Positions 1 through 22,095 of a stretch of DNA of 64,000 nt are shown here, piece by piece (the stretch's first letter is position 1; every line of letters begins with the position of its first letter). A program made the translations under genes and the position numbers. Under the pieces are notes generated by a model. It saw only the letters and a program-made list of their open reading frames with translations. It made no database searches and had not been told where the DNA came from. The stretch spans positions 8,542,426 to 8,606,425 of the forward strand of contig CM039194.1 of the NCBI GenBank assembly GCA_008360975.2. The letters run 5' to 3'. The stretch comes from Lichenostomus cassidix (taxonomy: Eukaryota > Chordata > Aves > Passeriformes > Meliphagidae).

Positions 1-1104
1 TTTCATTCAAGTGCCTCCATAATATCTTTGAGTCAATTAGCTGCTCAGAATGTTTTTTTTTCCTAATTTGGCTTTCAAGATACACAGATGTTGACCTTGT
101 GGAGGGCACACTATAAATTTGATCAAACTAGAGATCTTGACTGCCAATTAAAACAAGGAGAAATGGGGCATCCTTTACCCTGCATTGATTTAAATGATAG
201 AGGGAAGAAAACCTGTTGTGGTTTGGGTTTTTGTTTTGCCTAACAGTCAAGAACACAATTTCTGTTGCTCACCTAGAAAACATCAATACATGCTACTGAA
301 AGGGAAGAGCTTGAATTGCTTGCTTAAAAATGCAGTATATTGAATTTATGCCTTACTTGTTCAATTATGGTAATTTGGGAGCACTTCTGACACTTGTGTG
401 ATTGTTAATGCAGCCTAAGAATCTCAGGCTACTCACATTTCTGGCAGTATATATAAAATTCATATTTTTATATATTTTATGGTCATCTATTATTTCATAG
501 TGAGAAAATGCAAGAAGTTATAGCTACAAGAGTGACATCTCTTATTTGAATAATTTAGGTTTTAAACGTCTGGTCTGTACTTAATCTGGTAATGGTGAAA
601 GTTGATAGGGTTAGTGGCAAGTCAGTGGAGAATGGCCCATCATGGAATTATTAAAGCAGACAAGCACATTATCACTACGACAAAAGAACTTTACTGCAGT
701 ACCTTCCTCTCGCCACAGTATGTTTGCAACTGCAGCACCAGAATATTGGGAAAGCCAGAAAATAACCAGGAAAAGAAAAAAAACAAAACAATGTCAAAAC
801 TTTCATTGTAGCAAGCAAATGAATAAATACTCACATTTCCACAAGCTGTTTAATTGGTGAAAACTTTGTAACATTCATTGGAATAAAATACCAGGAAAGA
901 CAGAGAGTTCTAAACACATTTGCAGCTTCTAGAGACAATTCAGAAACTTTGAGATGGGAAAAATCCTTCCTGAAATGAAGGCAGCTGTGCAAAAGATCAA
1001 TGAGCTACTAAAGAGAAGCACTACTCCTGCTACCTTCAAATGCAGCTGGAGGTATGGCACAGCCCGTGATTTCTGTGCAGGTTCAATAAGGAAACACAAC
1101 GTGG

Positions 1105-1200
1105 AATTATAGAATCATTAAGGTTCGGAAAAACCTCTAAGATCATTGAGCCCAACCATTAACCCAGCCTTGCCAGGTCCACCAGCATCTTTCAGAAGCA
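1105..1200 (-). mobile_element. CR1-like fragment, second family (degraded)
   Basis: It reads ATTATAGAATCATTAAGG, then AAAACCTCTAAGATCATTG, AGCCCAACCATTAACCC and CCAGCCTTGCCAGG. This end sequence differs from the main CR1 group here and matches the copy at 38811. The family name is uncertain; I recall it as an avian CR1-type element. Confidence 0.7.
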
Positions 1201-1658
1201 GCCTGGGACTGGCAGCTACAGCAGCTACACCTGTGGCTGCATTTTTTCTAGGAACTTCATGCAACTGCATTCTCTTTCAGGATTCACATAAGCTTTGAAA
1301 GTACACCTGCATTTGAATTTTTGTTCCAGATAGATCCAATTATTTCTCAACATACTGTAATTTCCCTTGCTCAAGTATTCAAGGGAAAACGACCAATATT
1401 AACAAGAGTACATAAATCTAGTTAATGAGGAATAGAATATATTTTCCAAAGATTCTCCTCGAGAGCTCATATTTATGGGTAACTTTGTTTCCAATTCTTG
1501 CTCTATATTAGCAGCCAGGAAAGCAGCAAAAATCCTATTTGCATCTAGACTTTTAGTATCACCATCAACCCAGGCAATCTCCCAAGTCGTTAAGATGGCA
1601 GAGCTAGGAAGGATCAGGCCTCTGGAAGCTTTTGCACTGGGACAACGGATCACCTCCT

Positions 1659-1698
1659 TCAGCAATTGTGTTTTGGGGTCAGCAATTGTGTTTTGGGG
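1659..1698. repeat. Exact 20-bp tandem duplication
   Basis: The unit TCAGCAATTGTGTTTTGGGG occurs twice head to tail without a mismatch (1659-1678 and 1679-1698). Confidence 0.97.
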
Positions 1699-2233
1699 CC
1701 AGCTGGTCAAGATAACACTGCTGCACTCCTATGGGAGATGCGGGAAGAGTGGCCTGGAGAATATTTGTCTTTGAAGTGGAAGATAATTTCACACTAAGGG
1801 AAACATTTTGCCAGTCAGTGATGTAAAAACAGGTAAAATAAATAATTTAATCACAACATTTTTCAGACATCTAAATATTCAAGAACTTTGACTGGTAACT
1901 AGCTTCAAAAGAAGTCCTGTACAGAAATCAATGAGATTTATAGAATTCCATAAAATATTACACTTTGGATTCTCTGATATCTGAAACTATTGCCAATTTG
2001 TTACTCTAATAAAGCTGTTACCCGTCACATACCCAGTACACTTCTGGTACATGAAAGGCACCATCTTCCTGGACAAGATTTTACCTTCTCTGCATGATTC
2101 CTACCCAAAAAAGTATCCAATCCTCTCATCAAAGTGCAGTCAGAACTGCCATTACCTTATGTAAGAGTCAAACATATTGCATGCAATGGCCTGAACTACT
2201 AAATTACATGTATGCCATCACATTGAAATACTA

Positions 2234-10841
<8,608 letters not shown>

Positions 10842-13800
10842 TTATTATTTAGTAACAATATTTTAAACACCATATGAATAGAGACTACCTGTTCAGTGGC
10901 TTTGATAGCAACACAGCCTGGGGACACAGCTTGAGTTTGGAACAGTAGGTTTTAAAGTTCATAAATCAACATGCAGGGAGGAAATGAACGGCAATTTAAG
11001 AGTAAGGCAAAGCGACTCATCTGAGAATACAAACTTTTGTGCTCGTTGCTAACAAGGTGCTCTTTGTACATAAAAAAGATGGCAATTTCCAGCTGTTTAA
11101 TTTATGGGGGAACTGAGTATCTACCTGTTAACCTCAGATGCATAAAATGCTAACGTTTGGGTGGGTTAAGATTTCCTTTATCTGTGCCGGTTCTTAGAAA
11201 ATGCACTGCAGCCTTGAGACTTGATGAGAAAGAACTGAAGGTCTTTGTCACTTAACTCAGACAATATCCTAGGCAGCAGACAAGGAAGAAGACAAAAAAC
11301 CTTTTCTCAAACAATCCTGTTTAGAACTGTAACTGCTTAACAAGTATCTTTCCCCGTCCCCTTCATCTTCCTAGATCTGCTCTTGCATGGTTTCAATTTT
11401 TGATTACAGATGGGAAGGATATGAGTTAACAGAGACATTTTGGCACTTGAGTATGTTGTACAAGCACACTGCTTAGGAGTTTATTTCAATTCATTATTTA
11501 TTTATTAATTTCAGTATTTATTTACCAAATTATAGCTAACAGAACCACAGCACTGATGGTTATATGGAGCAGCTTCTCTTGTTATTCCACCAATATTCAG
11601 ACTTTCGGTAGCTTCAGAATGTTTTCTATGCAAACCATGGAGGATCCATTTAAAAACAGTTCATGAGCTGAAAGAATTATTTTTCTGTAATCATTCCCAT
11701 GTGTGAAGCATGCTAAATTGAACTCCTTGCATAATTTCACTACAATATTATGGGAAAATTCAACTTTGACTCAGGGTGGCAAAAACCCAGTAAAACAGGG
11801 TGTATGTTGGAGAGTAGTTCTGCTTATGGAAACACAAGGACTTGTTTCAAAGCTCCAACGTGCAGCTGGAAGGCAGCCAGCTGCCCAGGGAATGCAGGTA
11901 AAGCCCTTCCAGGAGGTCCTGCCTGCTGCCACCCTTGTGTCTGGGACAGGCAGCAGAGTGTGTAGTGAGGAGGTGACAGCTCATTGCCACCTCTGCCATG
12001 GCAGAAGCCACCAGGGGGGACAGACTGAGCAGGAACATCTCTGATCTGCTGGCTGGGAGTCAAGAACTTTGGTCCTTATTTCTTTGTGCTGGAGGCAGGG
12101 AATCCATGCTCAGAGGTTCTGATGCTGTTCCTTCCCTGCTGCACCCTGGCAGCTCCAGCGCTGCAAGGAACAATCCACATCCCCTGCTGCTGCCAACCCT
12201 GCCAGGCACTCCGAGATTACAAGCAGGAGTTGTTTGATCATCAGATGCACTGATTTCTAAACCCAAACCTTTTGGGGCTCCTTACATCTCACATTTCCTG
12301 CCTCTTCAGGGTGCATGTGCTTTGCAGTTTGAAGCTTTCCTTTCCAGCCACCACACTTTGAACGTTTTTTGAAGGAAGCTGCGATTCTGCGGCAGACGTG
12401 CGATGCCAGCTGGCACCCTTCAAGAGCAGCACAAAACAGCCCTTTGCAGTATGGATTGATCTGGCACTACTTCTGTCAGCTCTTGAATCTTCTCCAAAAT
12501 CTTCTGTCTGGCACTAAGAAGCGTCTTCATGCCTCACCTCTCAGTGGCAGGTCAGCACTGGCAGAGGGGAGAGAATTTTGAAAACTTGCCTAGCTTTTAG
12601 ACATGTTTTACGACAGATTGAAAGTGAGCAGTGAGAAATATGGAGTTTACTGGCAGGACAACAACCCTTCCCAAAGCAAAGACCTTCACCTGAGAGAGCA
12701 CAGACATATCCACAATTATAACCTGGTTCTGCTGCCTGTGCTGCCCCAGTGGGCAAATGTATGAACAATTGTAAAGAATCAGAGTAAATCCATAGATGAT
12801 CTGAAATCCATTATCTATAGTTAAAAGCATCTCAGACATTATTGTCACCTTGGTGTCAGGCATCTACACTATGGGATAAGGTGGTCAAGTTATCCAATAC
12901 ATTATTGCAAATATCTCTTAAAAAATCCCCATTTCAAGCATTTGCCTGTTTTCTGGTCAGTTAGATATTTCCTGATGGAAAGCAAAGATGCATGAGTAAC
13001 TGCTGAGAAAAGATACCAACCCAGTTCAAATGGTATTTGCATGAGATAGATGAAATGCATGCACTGGAGGAGACTTAATAACAGTTTTTGTAAGTTAAAA
13101 GAAACTAAAATTGAGTTTAGATCAATAAAAGCAGGATGGCTACTTTAATGGAATGATTTATGAGGAGTTGTGGAAAAACAGGACAATATAATCTTCTCTA
13201 TTTAAGTATGTTGCTTCCTTCAAGATATCTCAGAAAAATATTCCGAATGCTTGGTTTGTGCTCTGTAATTGTCTTTTTATGGATGATCTGGATTTTTCCA
13301 ATGCATACAAATGTATTAATATAAGCAAAGACCCTTGCACAACCAAACAGATGCAATACTATTGTATCACTCACTTCCTTTCCAAATGTGTTTTACTTGA
13401 GAAGAGGGGTAAAAGCACAGTTTATGACTTTTAAAAACTATTTTCTGACTTCTAGTGCTTAAAGAAAGTTATCAAAGATGATTTAGGTTAACACTATATG
13501 ACCTTGTCAGGCATGGAATGGAATTATCAACCCTGTATTAGAACCTGCACACACAGTAAATTAATATATAACTACAACGTTATTAAGAATTAAAAGTGCT
13601 AGGTGTGGGGAGCAAAAAGTGATGGTGGCATTAAATGTTTGATACTGAACCTTTTGTTGCTACAAAAAGTAGACTGAATTCCCCAACAAATTAATGACTT
13701 TCTGTGTGTTTATTGCAGCTCATGGTTTCTCCTTGTGTTTCCCTGTGGATATAATTAGTACATTAGGGTTTCACGGTTACATTTTATATCTATGGATGCA

Positions 13801-14558
13801 TTCTTATGCACAAGCACTTTCTGTGTGTATTTCATAAGGGTATATTTGGAAGTGCTGTAAAAACCCAAGCCCTGGAGCATTAAGAAATGATGAGTCTTTG
13901 ATTCCTTAATAGCCTCTAACTTTACATCTTGCACTCATCCCAGGCAGGAGTGCTGTGGCGCATTAGGAAGCTGTGGGATGTATTTGGGATGTATCCCACA
14001 TCCCTCCCTGCTGCAGTGCTTTTGGGAGCCCTGAGGAGCTGCTCAGGGCTCACAGGTCACTGCCCTGGGCTAACAGGGTGTGAGTGAGGACTGACAGCTG
14101 CTGAGCTGCTGCTCCAGTTTGCCATGATGTGGATGGGGTGGGAAGAGGGAATGGGAAGAATTCACAATGGAAAAAAAGCAGAGGAAACATTTTCACATGT
14201 TTTGACTTAGTTCAGATGGCTTTTGCTTGTTAAGCCAGTTTCCCAAGTTACCACGAGCCTGAAAGAAGTCAGAGCAAAACACAAACTTCTATAAAACTGG
14301 TGCAACATAGTTCTTCTCTCCCCAGAACTATCCCAGCTTTTAAAGTGAGTATTTCAGCGTTGTCCAGGAGGCTCAGCAAGTGCTGCATACCCCAGGGAGC
14401 TGTCACTGCCCTACTTGACCCCAGTAATTTCCCACAGTGAATTGCAAAGACATTTAAATTTATAATCCCATGAAAAAGAATAGGCAACCAGGAGAAAGGC
14501 AAAAAAAGTAAGTTCTGAGACATGGTTTTCCTCATTTACCACTGAAGGTGAATTATGA

Positions 14559-14690
14559 TAGAATCATTGAAAGGTTTGGGTTGGAAGGTCAACCCACCTG
14601 CCATGGGCAGGGACACCTTTCCCCAGACCAGGATGCTCCAAGCCCCGACCAACCTGGCCTTGAACACTTTCAGGAATGGGATATCTCACC
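14559..14690 (-). mobile_element. CR1 LINE 3'-end fragment
   Basis: Reverse-oriented CR1 end: ATAGAATCATTGAAAGG, GGTTTGGGTTGGAAGG, CCATGGGCAGGGACACC, CAACCTGGCCTTGAACAC. It is short, and the segment between GGAAGG and the CCATGGG block is shortened relative to other copies. Confidence 0.92.
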
Positions 14691-16251
14691 AAGTTCTTGT
14701 GAAGAGGAAAAAGTGATGAAGTAGAGGCAGTACTCATCTAACCCCACAGTCATGAGCCCTGCATCAAAGCAGCCAGACAAGGACAGGGTGTTCATCACCT
14801 CTACCTTATGAATTTCATTATAAAATAATTCTTCTAATAAAAAATATTCAGAAAGGTATGCTTCTAATTTCTCATAATTGATAAGGTCGACTAGTGACAG
14901 CTGATAAATAGACTCCTCCAGCAGTTCATATCACCTTTTCTCTCCCTTTTTCAAATAAAAAGTTCTCTGCCCTTCCTGAGCTTCTTTCACATCTTGCAGT
15001 TACCCTTCAACCAAAGGATTGATTAAATGACCTCAGAATATATTTTAACTTTTCAAGATTAAAAAAATGCACCACCCTGCATTTAATATTTATAACAGCT
15101 TGGTAATCTATAAAATATTTAAAGAAAAGTAGCTATTCACAAGTTGATTTTAAAAAATAACAAAGCAGAGCCTAGAAAATGGGTAGATACCTTTTTTTTT
15201 GGTATAGTATTTCCCTTCCATCACTACTGATTACCCAAGGCATTGGTCTCTCCAAACACAAGATTTTTCATATTTATTTATCCCATTCCCATTCTAATGC
15301 ATTCCCTGGTCATGCACTCTGCCGCGGTTCGGAGACACCGAGCTCAGAGATGTGTAAAACATTGCATATTGCTTGTAAATCTTGTTCACATTCCGTCTCA
15401 AGTGAATTCCAGCCTGTGATTGTAACACCACAAATCTCCTGCTCTGACACCCAGGAAGGAGCTGGTGGAGAGGAGCCACATTAACCCTGGATGCTGAGCT
15501 GGCTGCAATGCCAGAGGGTGCAGGGCACTTCCAGCCTCCTTCTGCCTGCTTCAGATGCATTTTCATGAAGCTTTCTAACATGCTTTGGGAATATGCCAAT
15601 ACTTAAAACCCTTTAAATATTTTTGGTAAAAGTTTCTAGGTTTTCAGAAAGTTTGAAGAGGAATGAGCATAGAGGCTTATTATGTTTATGGTTAACTTCC
15701 AGTTACTTGAGAAAAAAACCCAAACTAGACTTAAACTATAAATTGGAAGAAGAAACAGAAAAGTCAATCTCAGTGACAGGAAGCCAGGGATTCCCCACCT
15801 CCCCAGCTCTCAGGGAGGGCACTCTGGCATGTGTCACCCCACAGTATGGCACTCTGGGGTACACACTCCCTGGCCCAAGACATTTAATCCCACACAGTGA
15901 TTTTAAACCACCTGAGTTAGATACTGAATGCTCCTAATAAATACTGGGTGGGGGGAGAGCCCCAAAGACAGTTAATACCTTCTCACCATGATGGCTTAAA
16001 ATCATTCATAGCAGAAATAACAGAAGAGGGAATGAAATTCCCTGAGTGGTTCCGCTCCCAGGAGATTTGCTTTCTAAATATTTTTATTACTCCTATTACT
16101 ACTGCTAATAATTAATTTTTAACCCCATTCCCTTTCAGCCCTTTCCCAAGCCCAGGGAAGCTGGAGACCTTCTCCATGGGGTTTCAGTGCCTACTGACAA
16201 AACCAGTCCTAGCAAAGGGGATTGCTGGTGCCACCAGTTTTCCACTAGAAT

Positions 16252-16385
16252 TCTGTAATGGTTTGGGTTGGAGGGTACCTTAAAGCTCACCTCTTTCCAC
16301 CGCCAGCCATGGGCAGGGACACCTTCCACTAGACCTGGTTTCTCCAAGCCACATCCAACCTGACCAGGAACACTTCCAGATGAAG
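16252..16385 (-). mobile_element. CR1 LINE 3'-end fragment
   Basis: Reverse-oriented CR1 end with GGTTTGGGTTGGAGGG, CCATGGGCAGGGACACC, TTCCACTAGACC and GAACACTTCCAG. It is diverged and truncated after about 130 bp. Confidence 0.9.
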
Positions 16386-18751
16386 AAAAACATCCTGATC
16401 TCACAATCACCAGCAAAGCAACTAAGATGTATTAACTAGTTTACACTGAAAAGCTTGGCTGATCTTCAGAGTCCTAGGAATCTCTCTCTGATAATGTTTA
16501 CAGGATTTTAAAAAGAAATGTACCCAAGCATTTAATGAGATTATTATTATGCAAAATCTACAACAATGGCTATCACTTTGGAAATTATTTCTCCTTACTA
16601 ATCAAATGTCTCTGATCTTTTTTACAATAGATTCATGAGTGATTCATATAAAAATAATAAAAACTAAATTAATCATGGGTTCTTAAATCACTTTCTTTGA
16701 TGCTTTTAATAATTCATTTCTAGAGACAAGCTGAGAACTTATGCTCCATTAATATTATTTGTTCTTGGTTTTACACATGCTATCACTTTAGTCATTTACA
16801 TGGAGAGAAATTCAGCCTTAAGCAAATGCCAGAATACTATTGCAAACATAGCCTGATGAGGCACTAATTTATCTTTTCTTGTTTTTCTGCTGAAAGAATT
16901 TAACACAACATAAGATTGCTGGTGAGTCAAAAAAAGTTTTTGCTTTGAACATACAGAAATGAAAGTTTTAGATAGTTGTGCAATTATAATATAGGTAAAA
17001 AATGGGTGAGTTTTATATCCTGAGAAACTCGGAGATGACAAGGAAAATTGACAGTAGGTACATGCTTCTAAAAATGCAAGTGGATACAATTTCTGTAATC
17101 TTCATTATGACAAAATGTGAGACTGTATATTCAGAAAACACTGTCAGTAGTAATTTTGCACTTAACCTCTGTTTTAGAGCCTGCAAACACCTTAAGAAAC
17201 TATAAGCAATTTCTTAAACTTTGATTTGAAAGAGAAAAAACTTGGCTTTAAACATACAACTTTTTGTAACTTGCTCCCATGACTGCATCACTGCAGTATC
17301 TAGGATGGCCCAGGGTTTGATCATTTTAATGGCCCAAATTCTATTAGCAGGAATTAATGGGGTTATTCACATATGATCTTTTTATTATTTAACAGCGAAT
17401 CTGCATTAAAAACATCCACATGAATATATTGCCTTCATACAGACTGTTTTAATGAGAAAACGAATCCTAATGACTTGCACTTTAAAGGCTGACTGTTTGC
17501 TTTGGGTTTCAAATATTATACGTGGCAAATGGACATTTTCATGAATACACGTGGACTGTGCATCCAGGCAGGTAGGCACAGCTCTTTTGAGGATCATGAG
17601 ATGTACATGGAGGAGATTTCCCAGGTGGGTGGGCAATGTCAAAGATGTGGTCTGGAGTTCTGTGCTTTTCCCCGGGTGGGATGTTCTGAGAGAGCAAGGC
17701 TGTGCCATGCCACCTGACATCAGCAGCAATGAAGAACCTGTATTTACACAACTGGTTATGTAAAGCCTATTTCTGAACTAATGATCCAATGCCACTGTGC
17801 GTTAGTGTACAGATTAAAATTAAATGAGTAATGAAGGACACTAATGAGCTTAGGCTATAGCTACCTGCACTACACTTGGTAACTCACCAAATTCTTATCT
17901 ACCTCTACACCATATTTGTTTTCTTATGGTAATCTTCTCTTTCGCCATGCTTCTGAAGGAACAACATACGTTTATAAATTTTATCAATTTACACGTTTCT
18001 CTGGAGAAAATGTCAAACCATGTGAAACAATACCCTGTAAGTATTATATACATTTTACTCCATGAGGAGGTTATTTTATTTTCAAATTGAGGAATGCTCT
18101 CATAATCACATATTTGAGAAAACATATCACTTGTTCCTAGGAGGCAAAAGTATATTATTTTGAAAGATGACACATTTTAACCAGTTCACTTTTGTAGTCA
18201 GGAATCAATTTATAGCTATAACAATTTTATCAGTTTCAGCTACATTATAGTTATTTTCTGCATGAGAAAAGTTGATGTGACTTTATTAAAGTGGAACTGC
18301 AAAGGGACTTCTAATGGATAAATAATATGGATGGGTAATTTATGGAGAAATAATATTTTTATGCTAAAAGCAATCTTAAATGTTTCCAAGAGAAATAGTT
18401 TAATTACATGTACCATTAGGATGGCTGTTCTGCAGTAGCTATGTGACAACTCATTAACAGAGCTCCTACAGACAGGACAAGACAAATTATTACTAGTTGC
18501 TTATGAAAGCTTCTGATTAAGAGAGCAATGAAAAATTATTAATATTTTGTTGCCAATCAAGATATCACATAAAAATGATTTAACTAATGCAGTTAAACAG
18601 CTAGGCTTTATAGTAACTTTCAATCTTCCAGTGCAAATTTAGGATTATCTAGGTTTTTGTTGACTGTCTTTGTCACTCCCAGTATTACCCTGGAACAGGT
18701 CGCCTTCTCAGATCACATTTGCCACGAATCTGGAGAGAATAAAGCAACAAA

Positions 18752-18843
18752 CACACACCCAAAAACAAAAAAAAAAAAACACCCAAACACACACCCCAAC
18801 ACCAACCACACCAACAAAACCAAAAAAACAAAACAAAAACACC
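18752..18843 (+). repeat. A/C-rich low-complexity block
   Basis: About 90 bases composed almost wholly of A and C (mixed ACACCC, CAAAA and A13 runs). Frames read through it are Lys/Thr/Pro/Asn-rich and are composition artefacts. Confidence 0.95.
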
Positions 18844-19423
18844 TTCTTGCCACTGAGAACTGATGCATTCATTACTCTGCTAGCTGCTCAACAGCGACAA
18901 CAAAGGACACCTCAGCAGTGCCTCTCCTGCGCTGCTCTCACACCTAGTTGGCAGGATTCCATTTTTTTCAGACTTGAGTTTCTAATTTCATCTGATTTCT
19001 TGAATTAGCATTTAGAAGAAAAAGAGTTTAATTGAAATATAATACCAGGGTTTTTCCAAGTGTGTGACTATCCTGTAGGTCTGTACGTGATTACCACTGT
19101 GCCAAGAGCAGGGAGGATTTTCTTGAAGTTAAAAAGGTACAATTAATCTCCTGTTGCACTTCCAATTAGCCAAATTGCCAACCTTATTGTGAAAAGCAGA
19201 AATGCAATCGAGTTTCTGCTTGAGGCGTACTAAAGGAAAACTGAAGTAATTTAATTAACTGCCTTCAAGTACATTAAGAAGCACACTGCCTTTACTTTCT
19301 GCTGTCAATGCCTTTAAATAGATTATTATTTAATGTGAATTTCTGTACCCATGTAACGCTGAAGCTTTGAACTGTCTGCTGCCACCCCCTGACCTGAGCT
19401 GTTAGGTGTTTAAGAAAAGACCA

Positions 19424-19849
19424 AGATGAATAGAGGGATGGAGCAACTCTGCTGTGAGGAAAGGCTGAGAGAATTGGAATTCTTCAGCCTGGAAAACAGA
19501 AGGATTAAGGGTGACCTAATTGTGTCCTTCCAGTTCCTGAAGGGAGCTGACAAGAAAGGTGGAGAGGGATTTTTAACAAGGGAATGTAGTGAGAGGACAA
19601 TAGGGAATGGATTAAAAGTGGGTAGGGTTAGACTGGATATTAGGAAAAGAATCTTCCCTGTGTGGATGGTGAGGCACTGGCACAGGTCTCCCAGAGAAGC
19701 TGTGGATACCCCATTCCTGGAAGTGCCCAAGGCCAGGCTGGATGAAGCCTTTTGCAGCCTGGGGTAGTGGAAGGTGTTGAACGAGATGAACTTTGAACGA
19801 GATGAACTTTAAAGTCCCTTCCAACCCAAACCATTCTGTGGTTCTGCAA
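19424..19849 (+). mobile_element. CR1 LINE fragment with intact end of the ORF2 frame
   Basis: This is the longest CR1 copy in the window, about 425 bp. The frame from 19426 to 19767 is uninterrupted and matches the C-terminal tail of CR1 reverse-transcriptase ORF2 (pieces LRELEFFSLENRRIKGDL, RLDIRKRIFPVWMVRHW and LEVPKARLDEAF), ending at the native stop position. The 3' end is CCATTCTGTGGTTCTG. A private 16-bp tandem duplication (TGAACGAGATGAACTT twice, 19778-19809) lies in the 3' UTR. The upstream part of ORF2 is missing, so the copy cannot move. Confidence 0.93.
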
Positions 19850-21744
19850 TAAATAAAAGACTGGATTTACCAGTTGAAGGAGCGTCTCTGCTGTCACCAA
19901 GGGCTTCAGACATGCAGGTGCCCATTGTCAGTAGCCACAGAGTAGACCTGAGCTCAAGCACCCTACAGAACACCCACAGTGAGAGAGTGAAAATAAAAAA
20001 TGGCAATCCCCAAATTGTGCCTCCTCAAGCAACCAGACCAGAATACAGATGGCAGGGTGTATACAGAACATAAAAATATTTACACAGTTTAATTAACGAT
20101 GAAAAAGATGTGAAGGTGTTCATTTGACTAAAAAAAGTTGATGTTCACTAGTAGCAGGTGCTATATGACAAGGTGATTCAGGTCATAAACTGATACGTGA
20201 CACATTAAAATTGAGGCATAAATCCTGTTTTTTCTCCTTGTAACAATCTCAGAGTGCTCTTTTGATATAGTTTCTCAGTGATATACTAGCTGGAACAGAT
20301 AAAAAAGTGATTTTTTTTCCTGCTGTACTACACTCCATGGGGGTTTTGAATCATTCAGGAACCAGTCAGCTCATGTGTGAGGACATAACTCTGCCTCTTA
20401 ACACAGAATCACCAATGAGAAACAGAATTACTTATAAGCAAACCAGAAATCCACTTGGACCGGTGCTAAATTATGTGAAGAACTGGAATTTCAGTCTGAG
20501 AACGTATTCAACATTCTGTTTAAAATAGCAGGAGCTGCAAATGAACCCTCAGAGCCAAGAGCTGTCAGTCCTTCAAGGATGTGTTTCTACTCCAATTCTT
20601 GGACTGTCATTTTGTGTCCAATTCACACAGGAACTTTAATTCTTTAAGATTAGTGTCATCATAACCAAAATTTCATAAATGTAAGATAAATACCTGGAAT
20701 TTTCATTATTTTTGGCCAACAAATCCTAAGATGGCTCTTGAGCCTCCAGAAGCTCTGTTGCATTTCCATGTCATGGTTGAAGCAGTGACAAGAAATACAT
20801 TTTAAAATTATTATACTTGCTGTGATGAAAAGGAAAAGATGTTTAGATGGTTTTAATTACTGAGTTTGTGCACACAGTAATCACCTATACATGGTGCACA
20901 TGATTTTCCTGCTAAGGTAGAGTCAACAAATAAAGTACTGAGATGCTGTGTGTATTTCTATTCCATGTGCTGTAATTTTCATATTTTACTGCAGAAGAAT
21001 AAACCAAAGATTTTTCCCATTTCAGCAATTCTGGATACACAACAATTTAGGGAGCTATAGTATTGACTGTAACAACTCTGAACTGAGTGGCTATCAAATT
21101 AACAAGAGCTGAACAAAAATATAAATCAACTCTTGCTGTAGTGTAATTAAAATAAAACCTGATTTACCATGTACTTTAATGTAAAGAGAAATGAAAAACA
21201 GACCGTATTTTTTGTACACTACTTTCCACTCGCTCCATAATTAAATGTTATTAAATAAATGAGTAAGTTTATACCATCATTCAGGTATTGTCTTCACTAC
21301 CAACTATGACTCACAGATCAGACCAGCACTGCGAATTAAAAGAGATTCATCTTCCCTCCTACGAGGGCATTGCCACACCCTGCCGAATAATCCCATTTTT
21401 AAACTACTCATCAGAAAGAACAGCCAAGGAACAGGAGAGATGAATTGGCTCGAAGGCAAGGGGAACAGGAGGAACAGAGATAAAAATGTACTATTTGGTT
21501 TAGAGAGAGGATTCATTGCCAACCATAAATGCTTTGTTTCACGCTCTTGATGAACCTGTTTCTTTGTACTGGGAAAGACCTCCCTGAGGATCTAATGGTC
21601 TGTGGAGCTGCTCTCTTGAGTTTCCAGGTCTTTGGACCACAGGTTGCACCAATGGAAGGAGCATAATTTCATATAACATACTCCAAGTACTCCTGCTCTC
21701 CCCTGCATTGCTTTTAATCCTGAGATATATTCACATACAACCTA

Positions 21745-22095
<351 letters not shown>

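Noticed and set aside
18657..19008. Lys/Thr/Asn/Pro-rich frames
   Set aside because: They read through an A/C-rich low-complexity block.
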